Shown here: positions 24,362 to 32,316 of the stretch, piece after piece
How positions within the stretch are numbered: position 1 is the first letter of the stretch
Layout of the letters: each line of letters begins with the position of its first letter
Assembly (NCBI RefSeq): GCF_030519375.1
Contig: NZ_JAUMKB010000004.1
Location: 124,001 to 188,000, forward strand
Direction of reading: 5' to 3'
Source of the DNA: Mucilaginibacter tolerans
Lineage (GTDB): Bacteria > Bacteroidota > Bacteroidia > Sphingobacteriales > Sphingobacteriaceae
Length of the DNA: 64,000 nucleotides
Notes under the pieces: generated by a model
The model's input: the letters and a program-made list of their open reading frames with translations, nothing else
What the model was told of the DNA's origin: nothing
Database searches by the model: none
Made by a program: the position numbers and the translations under genes

Positions 24362-26911
24362 ATGAATAAACTTCTTTTTACTATTCTTTTTGCTGTAATA
24401 AGCACTGTTACCCTGGCCCAGGTTACCCAACAACGACCGTCACTGCAAAAATCAATTCCGGCAGACAGTTTGAGTTACCTGAACCCAAAAGATTATATAA
24501 TAGGGGGTGTTACGGTTAGTGGCACCAAATATCTGGATAAAGATGTATTGGTACAGATATCTAAATTAAGCAAAGGCGACAAGATCAATTTACCAGGGGA
24601 GCAAAATGCTGCAGTGGTTAAAAGAATGTATGACCAGGGGCTTTTTGACGATGTTCAATTATATATCACCAAAATCAACCTCGATACCGTTTACCTTGAA
24701 ATAGCGGTTACTGAGCGTCCGCGATTATCTCGTTTGCATATCACTGGTATCAGAAAAGGCGAAGTAGAAGACCTTCAAAAGAAATTAAGTGACAAGAATT
24801 CAAAGATCGTTAACGAGAACCTGTTAAGTACAACAACGGCTATCATTAAAAAGCACTTTAATGAGAAGGGTTTCTTAAATACCACAGTTGATATTAAGCA
24901 GCGTAAAGATCCGGGAGATGCGAATAGTGTGATCCTGGATGTTGCTGTAGATAAAAAACAGAAAGTAAGGATCAACAAGGTGATTTTTGAAGGAAATACA
25001 GCCTTCTCGAGCAAAAAACTAAAAAAATACCTGAAGAAAACGCGTGAGCGTAAATGGTACAATCTATTTGGTTCAAGAAAGTTTTTGCAGGACCATTATG
25101 ATGAAGATAAGCAAACCCTGATAGAAAAAATGCAGGATAAAGGTTATCGTGACGCGGAAATTATTAAAGACTCTGTCTGGAAAAATGATGAAAATACAGT
25201 AAATGTTAAAATAAAGGTCTATGAAGGGCATAAATATTACTTCGGTAATATTAAGTGGTCTGGCAATGCACGCTATCCATCTGATCTGCTGAATAAGCTG
25301 ATCCGCCTTAAAAAGGGGGATGTTTTCAGTGAAGAGGAATTGAACAAGCGTTTACAAGGGCCAACCCCCAATAATGATGACGTATCTACACTTTATCTGG
25401 ATGGTGGATACCTTACTTATAACGCTGACCCTGTTCAGACCAGGGTTTATAATGATACTGTCGACCTGGATATCAGGATCTACGAAGGACCTCAATATAC
25501 GATCAATAAAGTAGACGTTAAGGGTAACGATGTAACCAACGATAAAGTGGTTAGGCGTGAGATCAGGGTGAAACCCGGACAAAAGTTCAATAAAGAGCTG
25601 TTGATCCGCAGTACACGTGAAATTGGTCAGTTGGGTAACTTTGATGAGCAGAAGACAGAACCGAAGCCGACAAACATTAATCCGGCTGATGGGACAGTGG
25701 ATATTATCTTCAACGTAGTTGAAAAACCATCAGACCAGATAGAGTTGTCAGGTGGTTTTGGCGGCGGACAAATAGTGGGTACGCTCGGGTTAACATTTAA
25801 TAACTTCTCGCTCAAAAATATATTCCATTTAAAAGACTATAAACCGCTTCCAAAAGGTGACGGTCAGAAGCTGAGCATCAGAGGGCAATCAAGTGGGCGT
25901 ACTTACCAGAACTACTCGTTTACCTTCTCTGAGCCGTGGTTAGGTGGTAAAAAGCCTATTTACTTTGCGTTATCTGCTTATACGCAATTAAGCTCCACCG
26001 GGCAATATTATGCAAAGAGCGATTCCCGTTACAATAATTTGCGTATCAATGGTGTGGGTGTGACTTTGGGTAAAAGATTAAACTGGCCTGATAATTATTT
26101 CCAGCTCAATTACTCATTAAACTTTGATCACTATAACCTTGACAATTATCCTGGTTATATATTCCAGAATGGTACTTCTTATAATATCAAACTGACACAG
26201 GAGATAACCCGCAACTCACTCGATGCACCAATATTCCCTACACAAGGTTCAAATATTAAATTTACCATACAGGGTACGCCGCCATATTCGTTATGGAATG
26301 GTGTAAACTATAAAATAGCTACGCCTGAACAAGTATACCACTTTGTGGAATATTATAAAGTTAAGTGGGATGCACAATGGTTCCAGAAAATAATAGGTAA
26401 ACTGGTATTGATGTCGCAGGTCAGGTTTGGTTTCTTAGGCGAATATAACTCCTTTGTTCCTGCATCTCCATTTGAACGTTTCAAATTGGGTGGCGACGGT
26501 ATGCAGAGCTACCAGTTCTTACAGGGTAGTGATATTATCGGGTTAAGAGGTTATCAAAACTTCTCTATCATTCCGGTCGGAACTAATTATAATGAGAGCA
26601 ACAACCCGGGTAGTACGATCTATAACAAATATACGTTTGAGCTTCGTCACCCTGTGATTGCCAGCCAGTCGGCAACAATATTTGTATTGGCATTTGCTGA
26701 GGGCGGCAATGTGTGGAATAACTTTGATCAATTTAATCCGTTTAACGTAAGACGCTCTGTAGGTATTGGAGCAAGAATATTTTTACCTATTTTTGGATTG
26801 CTTGGGTTGGATTACGGATATGGATTTGATAAGATACCAGGAATACCCGATGCTAATAAAGGGCAGTTCCACTTCTCAATCTCACAAAGCCTGAGCGGGG
26901 GATTTAATTAA
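24362..26911 (+). CDS. bamA: Outer membrane protein assembly factor BamA
   Basis: The 849-residue product has a signal peptide (ending TVTLAQ), about five POTRA domains over residues ~45-430 (for example IGGVTVSGTKYLDKDVLVQ, VIFEGNTAFSSKKLKKYL, GNIKWSGNARYPSDLLNKL, NKVDVKGNDVTNDKVVRR), then a C-terminal Omp85 barrel. Barrel hallmarks include ELSGGFGGGQIVGTLGLTFN and the late DYGYGFDKIPGI strand. BamA folds and inserts outer-membrane proteins. Two Skp-like chaperones follow, the first only six bases away, as in other genomes of the phylum. Confidence 0.97.
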   Translation: MNKLLFTILFAVISTVTLAQVTQQRPSLQKSIPADSLSYLNPKDYIIGGVTVSGTKYLDKDVLVQISKLSKGDKINLPGEQNAAVVKRMYDQGLFDDVQLYITKINLDTVYLEIAVTERPRLSRLHITGIRKGEVEDLQKKLSDKNSKIVNENLLSTTTAIIKKHFNEKGFLNTTVDIKQRKDPGDANSVILDVAVDKKQKVRINKVIFEGNTAFSSKKLKKYLKKTRERKWYNLFGSRKFLQDHYDEDKQTLIEKMQDKGYRDAEIIKDSVWKNDENTVNVKIKVYEGHKYYFGNIKWSGNARYPSDLLNKLIRLKKGDVFSEEELNKRLQGPTPNNDDVSTLYLDGGYLTYNADPVQTRVYNDTVDLDIRIYEGPQYTINKVDVKGNDVTNDKVVRREIRVKPGQKFNKELLIRSTREIGQLGNFDEQKTEPKPTNINPADGTVDIIFNVVEKPSDQIELSGGFGGGQIVGTLGLTFNNFSLKNIFHLKDYKPLPKGDGQKLSIRGQSSGRTYQNYSFTFSEPWLGGKKPIYFALSAYTQLSSTGQYYAKSDSRYNNLRINGVGVTLGKRLNWPDNYFQLNYSLNFDHYNLDNYPGYIFQNGTSYNIKLTQEITRNSLDAPIFPTQGSNIKFTIQGTPPYSLWNGVNYKIATPEQVYHFVEYYKVKWDAQWFQKIIGKLVLMSQVRFGFLGEYNSFVPASPFERFKLGGDGMQSYQFLQGSDIIGLRGYQNFSIIPVGTNYNESNNPGSTIYNKYTFELRHPVIASQSATIFVLAFAEGGNVWNNFDQFNPFNVRRSVGIGARIFLPIFGLLGLDYGYGFDKIPGIPDANKGQFHFSISQSLSGGFN

Positions 26912-26917
26912 AATTAT

Positions 26918-27448
26918 ATGAAAAAAATAATTTTATTATTAGTTCTTACGTTTACAGCGTTTACGAGTACATTTGCGCAGCGTTTTGCTTTCGTTGACTC
27001 AGATTACATACTAAAGCATGTACCTGAATATGCGGCAGCGCAAAAACAATTGACCGCATTGTCCGGGCAATGGCAAAAAGAAGTTGATACCCGGTCGCAG
27101 GAGATCGAACGATTATACAAAGCATACGAAGCTGACCAGGTTTTACTGACGGCTGACATGAAAAAGCGGCGCGAGGCCGAGATATCTGATAAAGAGAAAG
27201 CAGTGAAGGAATTTCAGCGTCAAAAGTTCGGGCCAGATGGAGAACTGTCAAAAAAGAGCACTGCTCTGATCAAGCCCATTCAGGACAGGATAACAAAAGC
27301 AATACAGGAAGTAGCTGAAGGTGAAGATCTGGATATGATATTTGATAAAAACAGCGAAGTGATTATGCTGTATGCTAATCCGCGCTATGATAAAAGTGCG
27401 GACGTGATAACGAAACTGGGCCTGAAGCCTGGTGTGTTTGCGAGATAA
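26918..27448 (+). CDS. OmpH/Skp-family periplasmic chaperone (first copy)
   Basis: The 176-residue product has a signal peptide (MKKIILLLVLTFTAFTSTFAQ). Residues ~22-40 read RFAFVDSDYILKHVPEYAAA, the Skp N-terminal strand and helix. A charged coiled coil then runs to ~120, with VDTRSQEIERLYKAYEADQ and KAVKEFQRQKFGPDGE, and the core strand DLDMIFDKNSEVIMLYA follows. Skp trimers hold unfolded outer-membrane proteins in the periplasm before BamA. It is directly downstream of bamA and followed by a paralogue. Confidence 0.92.
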   Translation: MKKIILLLVLTFTAFTSTFAQRFAFVDSDYILKHVPEYAAAQKQLTALSGQWQKEVDTRSQEIERLYKAYEADQVLLTADMKKRREAEISDKEKAVKEFQRQKFGPDGELSKKSTALIKPIQDRITKAIQEVAEGEDLDMIFDKNSEVIMLYANPRYDKSADVITKLGLKPGVFAR

Positions 27449-27496
27449 AATAATTTAGAAATAAAACAAACTATTATTAAACACAGAACATTAAAA

Positions 27497-28009
27497 ATGA
27501 AAAAACTATTAAAGGTTGCTTTAATCGCAGTATGTATTGTATTTGCAGGAAATCTGGCTAAAGCGCAAAGTAAAATAGGGTATGTAGCAGTGGACGCGAT
27601 TGTTGATCAGATGCCTGAAACTAAAGCAGCAATTAAAACCATTACTGATTACAATAAACAGTTCATCGATCAGCTGACTACTATGAATAATGAATTACAG
27701 TCGAAAGGACAGGCTTACCAGGCTCAACGTGGTACTATGACTGACGCTATCCGCACTGCAAAAGAAAGCGAACTGAACGACTTGCAAAAACGTTTTACCG
27801 ACTACCAGAATACAGCACAACAACAAGTTCAGGCTAAACAGTCTGAATTGGGTAAACCGATTATCGAAAAAGTAAGAGCCGCTGTTGCGCAGGTAGCAAA
27901 AGAAAAAGGCTACACTTATGTGATCAACTCATCACAAACTGATTTGGTTGTATCGCCTCCGGGTGATGACCTGGCAGTTGAGGTAAAAGCTAAATTAGGT
28001 TTAAAATAA
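27497..28009 (+). CDS. OmpH/Skp-family periplasmic chaperone (second copy)
   Basis: The 170-residue paralogue has a signal peptide (cleavage after NLAKAQ). The start reads KIGYVAVDAIVDQMPETKAA and a Q/K-rich coiled coil follows (SELNDLQKRFTDYQNTAQQ, QVQAKQSELGKPIIEKV). The end has YTYVINSSQTDLVV. It is less similar to the first copy in the coil than at the ends, suggesting different clients or mixed trimers. Paired skp genes after bamA are usual in Bacteroidota as I recall. A compact terminator follows. Confidence 0.92.
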   Translation: MKKLLKVALIAVCIVFAGNLAKAQSKIGYVAVDAIVDQMPETKAAIKTITDYNKQFIDQLTTMNNELQSKGQAYQAQRGTMTDAIRTAKESELNDLQKRFTDYQNTAQQQVQAKQSELGKPIIEKVRAAVAQVAKEKGYTYVINSSQTDLVVSPPGDDLAVEVKAKLGLK

Positions 28010-28032
28010 ATTAATTTACAGGTTATTTTTAT

Positions 28033-28064
28033 AAAGCGCCGGCAATTTGCCGGGCGCTTTTTTT
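28033..28064 (+). terminator. Terminator after second skp gene
   Basis: AAAGCGCCGGCAA and TTGCCGGGCGCTTT form a GC-rich stem with one bulge and a tight loop, followed by a T-run (TTTTTTT). It ends the bamA-skp-skp transcript 12 nt before the murI GTG start, so murI may depend on read-through. Confidence 0.88.
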
Positions 28065-28075
28065 ATTTTAGCGCT

Positions 28076-28906
28076 GTGTTAAACAAGCAACCTATAGGTA
28101 TTTTTGATTCCGGATATGGCGGTCTCACCGTTTTCCGGTCAATTGCCGATCAACTCCCGGATTATGATTACATCTATTTAGGCGACAATGCCCGTGCACC
28201 ATACGGTAACAGGTCGTTTAATACCATTCACGAATATACCTGGCAGTGCGTGCAGATGCTTTTTGAAATGGGGTGCCCCTTGGTGATACTTGCTTGTAAT
28301 ACAGCATCAGCAAAAGCTCTCCGGACTATCCAGCAACGTGATCTGATCCACGAAGATCCGTCCAAAAGAGTGCTTGGCGTTATCAGGCCCACAGCCGAAG
28401 TGATTGGAAATTATACCCAAACGAAACAAATAGGGGTATTGGGTACCAAAGGTACCGTGCAGTCGAAATCCTATCTGATCGAGATTAATAATTTTTTCCC
28501 TGAGGTAAAGGTTCATCAGCAGGCTTGTCCGCTTTGGGTGCCATTGGTTGAGAACGGAGAGCATGATCAGCCTGGAGCCGATTATTTTGTAAAAAAATAC
28601 CTTGACCAGGTGCTGGCAAAATCTACTGAAATTGATACGCTACTGTTAGCCTGTACACATTATCCATTATTACAGGGAAAGATAACCGCTTATTTACCAA
28701 AGCACATCAAAGTGGTTCCCCAGGGAGACATTGTGGCTGCAAGCTTAAAAGATTACCTGAACCGTCATTCTGAAATGGAGCAAAAGTTAACCAAAGGGCA
28801 TACAAGGCAATTTTTTACCACTTCTGATGATACGGATGACTTTGATCATCATGCCTCCATGTTCTTTTCCGAACAGGTAAAATCAGAATATGCTTCTTTA
28901 AAATAG
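28076..28906 (+). CDS. murI: Glutamate racemase
   Basis: The 276-residue product starts at a GTG (28076); no upstream ATG fits. IGIFDSGYGGLTVF opens the protein and LACNTASAK (Cys74) and LLACTHYPLL (second Cys near residue 193) are the two catalytic cysteines. It makes D-glutamate for peptidoglycan. It starts 12 nt beyond the skp terminator. Length fits (~270). It belongs functionally with uppS in precursor supply. Confidence 0.95.
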   Translation: MLNKQPIGIFDSGYGGLTVFRSIADQLPDYDYIYLGDNARAPYGNRSFNTIHEYTWQCVQMLFEMGCPLVILACNTASAKALRTIQQRDLIHEDPSKRVLGVIRPTAEVIGNYTQTKQIGVLGTKGTVQSKSYLIEINNFFPEVKVHQQACPLWVPLVENGEHDQPGADYFVKKYLDQVLAKSTEIDTLLLACTHYPLLQGKITAYLPKHIKVVPQGDIVAASLKDYLNRHSEMEQKLTKGHTRQFFTTSDDTDDFDHHASMFFSEQVKSEYASLK

Positions 28907-29013
28907 TTCGTATCATTCAAGGGTATCGTTTCAATTCATGTTTATTATACATTGTCTATAAACTTAATATAATTTATTAAGCCTTATTAACTGAATATTA
29001 CCCTTGCATTTAG

Positions 29014-29021
29014 TAAGTTTG
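29014..29021 (+). promoter_or_regulatory. TAAGTTTG -7 box before nuoH
   Basis: A full TAnnTTTG match lies 20 nt before the nuoH TTG start. A possible CTG at 28991-28993 is the only -33 candidate, so the upstream half is weak. Confidence 0.55.
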
Positions 29022-29041
29022 CAGCCGGAGCCTGCTGATCA

Positions 29042-30112
29042 TTGAACTTTTATATTAAATACCTTATTGTCGCTATAGGCCTGTTTGCTTTTTCAGGCTT
29101 CTTTGCACTTTTCGGGGTCTATGCCGAAAGGAAGGTATCAGCGTTTATACAGGACAGACTCGGCCCTACGGAAACCGGCAAATTCGGGCTGCTTCAAACT
29201 ATCGCCGACGTAATAAAATTATTGATCAAGGAGTCCATCATTCCCGCCGCTGCCGATAAGCTGTTATTCATGCTTTCCCCGGCAATCATATTTATAGCGG
29301 TGTACATGGGTTTTGCTGCCATTCCCTGGGCTCCCGGAATAGCGCCATCCAACCTGAATTTGGGTTTGTATTATATTTTCGCCATACTCTCCATCGAGAC
29401 ATTAGGTATCCTGATGGCCGGTTGGGGATCAAATAACAAATACTCTATCCTGGGTGCTATGCGCTCGGCGGCGCAAATTGTATCCTACGAGATACCGGCA
29501 GGTTTTGCCATTATTGCGGTAGTGATGATTGCCCAGACTATGAATCTGCAAACCATAGCTGCACAACAAGGGATCATGTCGTCAGAGAAGGCAAGCTTTT
29601 TAGGCATTTGGAATGTCTCGCAATACGGAGGGATACTGGCCTGGAATATTTTCAGGGCGCCGCACCTGATCATTGCTTTTGTTATCTATTTCATTGCTTC
29701 ACTGGCCGAAAGCAACCGTGCGCCTTTTGATATTCCTGAAGCGGAATCGGAGTTGGTGGCGGGCTTTCATACTGAATTTACGGGGATGCGCTTTGCCTTC
29801 GTTTTTTTGGCAGAGTACTCAATGATGTTCCTAGTATCGATGGTGGCTGTGATCCTTTTCCTTGGTGCATGGAACACGCCTTTGCCGAATATCGGCAGTG
29901 TGCGTTTGGCAGACTGGACAACAGGAGCAGCCTGGGGGATATTCTGGACGGCACTTAAAGTTTTGGCTTTAGTTGGCGTACAAATGTGGATACGCTGGAC
30001 GTTGCCGCGTTTACGTGTCGATCAGCTGATGAATCTATGCTGGAAGGTGTTGACACCGCTGGCATTTGTATGTATGCTGATATCAGGCATATGGCGATTG
30101 TGGGTGATGTGA
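29042..30112 (+). CDS. nuoH: NADH-quinone oxidoreductase subunit H
   Basis: The 356-residue product is the quinone-chamber subunit of Complex I. It starts at a TTG (29042). About eight to nine membrane helices are seen. Hallmarks are [19 protein letters not shown] near residue 25, [16 protein letters not shown] near 55, and the loop [20 protein letters not shown] near 230 that borders the quinone site. It opens the nuoHIJKLMN block; nuoA-G are not in the window. Confidence 0.96.
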   Translation: MNFYIKYLIVAIGLFAFSGFFALFGVYAERKVSAFIQDRLGPTETGKFGLLQTIADVIKLLIKESIIPAAADKLLFMLSPAIIFIAVYMGFAAIPWAPGIAPSNLNLGLYYIFAILSIETLGILMAGWGSNNKYSILGAMRSAAQIVSYEIPAGFAIIAVVMIAQTMNLQTIAAQQGIMSSEKASFLGIWNVSQYGGILAWNIFRAPHLIIAFVIYFIASLAESNRAPFDIPEAESELVAGFHTEFTGMRFAFVFLAEYSMMFLVSMVAVILFLGAWNTPLPNIGSVRLADWTTGAAWGIFWTALKVLALVGVQMWIRWTLPRLRVDQLMNLCWKVLTPLAFVCMLISGIWRLWVM

Positions 30113-30119
30113 TTTTTTT

Positions 30120-30243
30120 ATTTCGGATTTCGAATTTTCGATTTCGGATTTAGAACTGTTTGGAAATTAAGAATCATGGTAATCAATTAATCCGATGGAT
30201 CATGATCTAGACAAAGTTTTTAGAGTTTAGAAATTAGGATTTA
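30120..30243. repeat. Direct 7-nt word arrays in the nuoH-nuoI gap
   Basis: Five 7-nt units at 30120-30154 read ATTTCGG, ATTTCGA, ATTTTCG, ATTTCGG, ATTTAGA. A second block near 30217-30244 reads TTTTAGA, GTTTAGA, AATTAGG, ATTTAGT, reaching the nuoI start codon. Both blocks run in the same direction, so no long hairpin forms here, unlike most other copies. Confidence 0.7.
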
Positions 30244-30831
30244 GTGTTTAAAAACGCAATACACGGTTTTAGTACAGCATGGAAAGGCTTGAGCCTTACC
30301 ATCAGGCACCTTTTTGCCTCGAACGCAAAAAGGAAGATAACACCGATCAGCAATGATAATTATTTTAAAAGCCTGGAAGGAACTAACACCATACAATATC
30401 CAAAACAGCAATTGCCGGTGCCTGAAGTTGGGCGTTACCAATTGGAGGTAGAAATTGATGATTGTATCGTTTGCGATCTCTGTGCCAAAATATGTCCGGT
30501 TGATTGCATCGACATTGAATCAATAAAAGCGACCGAAGCTTTTGGTCAAACATCCGATGGCTCGCCTAAACGTATCTATGCTGCCAAATTTGATATCGAT
30601 ATGGCCAAATGCATGTACTGTGGCTTGTGCACTATTGTGTGCCCTACGGAATGCATTATCATGACCAATCAGTATGACAGAACAGTATTCGAATTGAAGG
30701 ACCTGACCTACGGGTTTTCGGACATGACCCCGGAAGACGCTGCAGAAAAACGAGCATTATTAGATAAACAAGTTGCCGAACGTCAGGCTGCCAAACTAGC
30801 TGCAATGAACAAAAAGGAGGGTGAAGCATGA
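30244..30831 (+). CDS. nuoI: NADH-quinone oxidoreductase subunit I
   Basis: The 195-residue product from a GTG start carries two 4Fe-4S clusters N6a and N6b: CIVCDLCAKICPVDC near residue 76 and CMYCGLCTIVCPTEC near 123. It passes electrons to the last cluster before quinone, in the peripheral arm. A C-terminal K/E/A-rich tail of ~30 residues extends past the ferredoxin fold. It overlaps nuoJ by four bases (ATGA). Confidence 0.95.
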   Translation: MFKNAIHGFSTAWKGLSLTIRHLFASNAKRKITPISNDNYFKSLEGTNTIQYPKQQLPVPEVGRYQLEVEIDDCIVCDLCAKICPVDCIDIESIKATEAFGQTSDGSPKRIYAAKFDIDMAKCMYCGLCTIVCPTECIIMTNQYDRTVFELKDLTYGFSDMTPEDAAEKRALLDKQVAERQAAKLAAMNKKEGEA

Positions 30832-31376
30832 CGATGGTAAAAGCGCTCTTCTATCTGTTGGGTTTTATGACGCTTGCCTCGGCATTGTTTGTGGCTGCCA
30901 GTAAAAACCTGGTCCGCAGTGTTTTTATGTTTTTTGTTACTCTTTTGTCACTGGCCGGTTTGTATGTGCTGGCATTGGCTGATTTCGTGGCTATAACACA
31001 GGTAGTAATCTACGTAGGCGGAATTTTGGTACTGATGCTGTTTGCCTTCATGCTATCCGGCAAGGAGACTCTTTCTAATATACAACAGCAGAACAGCCGT
31101 TTTATCAGTGTAAGCCATCTGCCGGTCTTATTGCTGGCAGTATTGTTCTTTATTGTGCTGATTAATATATTATTTAAAGCAGATATCAATAATTTGCAAT
31201 GGACCAATAAGGCTGCATCGTACAAATTGGATGTCAGACCGGATAGTCAGATGACCAGCAATATTGGTACTAACCTGATGACTACCTATCTGTTGCCCTT
31301 TGAAGCGATTTCTATTCTGCTGATGATGGCTTTGGTAGGAGCGGCGCATTTATCGCGAAAGGAGAAGAAAGCATGA
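30828..31376 (+). CDS. nuoJ: NADH-quinone oxidoreductase subunit J
   Basis: The 182-residue membrane subunit has five helices: LFYLLGFMTLASALFVAASK first, then AITQVVIYVGGILVLMLFAF, with the conserved VYVGGxxVLMLF-type helix 3 whose pi-bulge couples redox to pumping. A purine-rich AGGAGG precedes the ATG. It overlaps nuoI and nuoK by four bases each, indicating translational coupling. Residues ~105-145 form a long polar loop. Confidence 0.95.
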   Translation: MTMVKALFYLLGFMTLASALFVAASKNLVRSVFMFFVTLLSLAGLYVLALADFVAITQVVIYVGGILVLMLFAFMLSGKETLSNIQQQNSRFISVSHLPVLLLAVLFFIVLINILFKADINNLQWTNKAASYKLDVRPDSQMTSNIGTNLMTTYLLPFEAISILLMMALVGAAHLSRKEKKA

Positions 31377-31678
31377 TCAATTTATCGGATTTTCTCATCG
31401 TTAGTGCCGGTTTATTCTGTGTGGGTTTATACGTCATCCTAACTAAGCGAAACGCTATACAAGTGCTGATCGGTATAGAGATGATGCTGAATGCAGCCAT
31501 ATTAAACCTGGTAGCTTTTGGTAAATATGATCGTTTATACAACGGCGGGCAAATATTTGCCCTGTTTGCTATTGTGCTTGCCGCAGCAACAACCGCTGTT
31601 GCGTTGGCGATTATTTTAAACGTTTATAAAAAATATAAAACCATTGATCCGGATCAAATACACGAATTGAAGGATTGA
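31373..31678 (+). CDS. nuoK: NADH-quinone oxidoreductase subunit K
   Basis: The 101-residue product is the usual length for NuoK, with three helices. GIEMMLNAAILNLVAFG carries the conserved membrane glutamate (Glu in IEMM) and ALAIILNVYKKYKTIDPD closes the protein; the second glutamate region is replaced by the FALFAIVLAAATTAVA helix. It contributes to the E-channel of proton pumping. It overlaps nuoJ by four bases. Confidence 0.95.
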   Translation: MINLSDFLIVSAGLFCVGLYVILTKRNAIQVLIGIEMMLNAAILNLVAFGKYDRLYNGGQIFALFAIVLAAATTAVALAIILNVYKKYKTIDPDQIHELKD

Positions 31679-31718
31679 AAAAATTTCAATGAGGGTACTC
31701 AAAAATAATAGTGTGGAG

Positions 31719-31741
31719 GTGTCATGCTGAGCTTGTCGAAG
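31719..31741. repeat. Half copy of a GTCA-nnn-TGAG-nnnn-TCGAA repeat
   Basis: GTGTCATGCTGAGCTTGTCG runs on into AAG. It matches the left arm of the complete hairpin at 43144-43222 at GTGTCA, TGAG and CGAA. I recall this TGAGCTTGTCGAA motif as a widespread intergenic repeat. It starts right after nuoK and contains an ATG that a gene finder could choose as the start of the next gene. Confidence 0.65.
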
Positions 31742-31762
31742 TATGGTAGGGCAGGTCTTTTT

Positions 31763-32314
31763 ATGTCCGCAGTTTTATTTTGTTTGCTCCTGTCTGGAAA
31801 CGCCGATGCTCAAAATAATGATGCTATTCATAAAGATACATCAGTAAGATTAGTTATTAGAGACCCTGGCAGTATTACGAATGATAGAATTTTACTGATT
31901 GTAGACGATAAAAAGTATTATACGAATTCTTTTGATAGTCTTTTCCCTGACACGAGTAATATTTTAAATGTGAAGGTTATAAAAGGTAGGGAATCTATTG
32001 ATAAGTATGGCAAAAAGGGTAAAAATGGAGCCGTATTAATCACTACCATAAAATATGCTGTTGAACAATATCAGAAGAGGTTCAGTGCTTTCTCAAAGAA
32101 GTATACGGGCTACAGGATTAGACAACAAGGCAAAGATGACAGTTGCACTTACATCGTTAGTGGGTTAATTTTATCGAATGATTCTAGAAAAAAAACTGAA
32201 AAATTATACAATATAAAATCTCAGGACATTAAAGGAATAGCAATTACGGAAAACCCCTGGTATAATGGCGGGGAGAGCAGGAAATATTTGGTAGTCATTG
32301 ATACTAAAAACTAA
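31763..32314 (+). CDS. Exported protein with TonB-plug-like motif inserted in the nuo operon
   Basis: The 183-residue product is best started at the ATG at 31763 (MSAVLFCLLLSGNADAQ, a good signal peptide); an in-frame ATG at 31724 lies inside the flanking repeat. Residues ~60-95 (LNVKVIKGRESIDKYGKKGK, followed by NGAVLITT) match the end of a TonB-dependent-receptor plug domain, where YGxxGxNGVVLITT is typical. The rest is K/S/Y-rich without known motifs. No barrel follows, so it cannot be a complete receptor. It is in the same direction as nuoK and nuoL; a link to Complex I is unproven. Confidence 0.7.
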   Translation: MSAVLFCLLLSGNADAQNNDAIHKDTSVRLVIRDPGSITNDRILLIVDDKKYYTNSFDSLFPDTSNILNVKVIKGRESIDKYGKKGKNGAVLITTIKYAVEQYQKRFSAFSKKYTGYRIRQQGKDDSCTYIVSGLILSNDSRKKTEKLYNIKSQDIKGIAITENPWYNGGESRKYLVVIDTKN

Positions 32315-32316
32315 CA

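Noticed and set aside
28033..28075. murI considered part of the bamA-skp mRNA without a break
   Set aside because: A strong hairpin with a T-run lies in between, so independence or only partial read-through is more likely.
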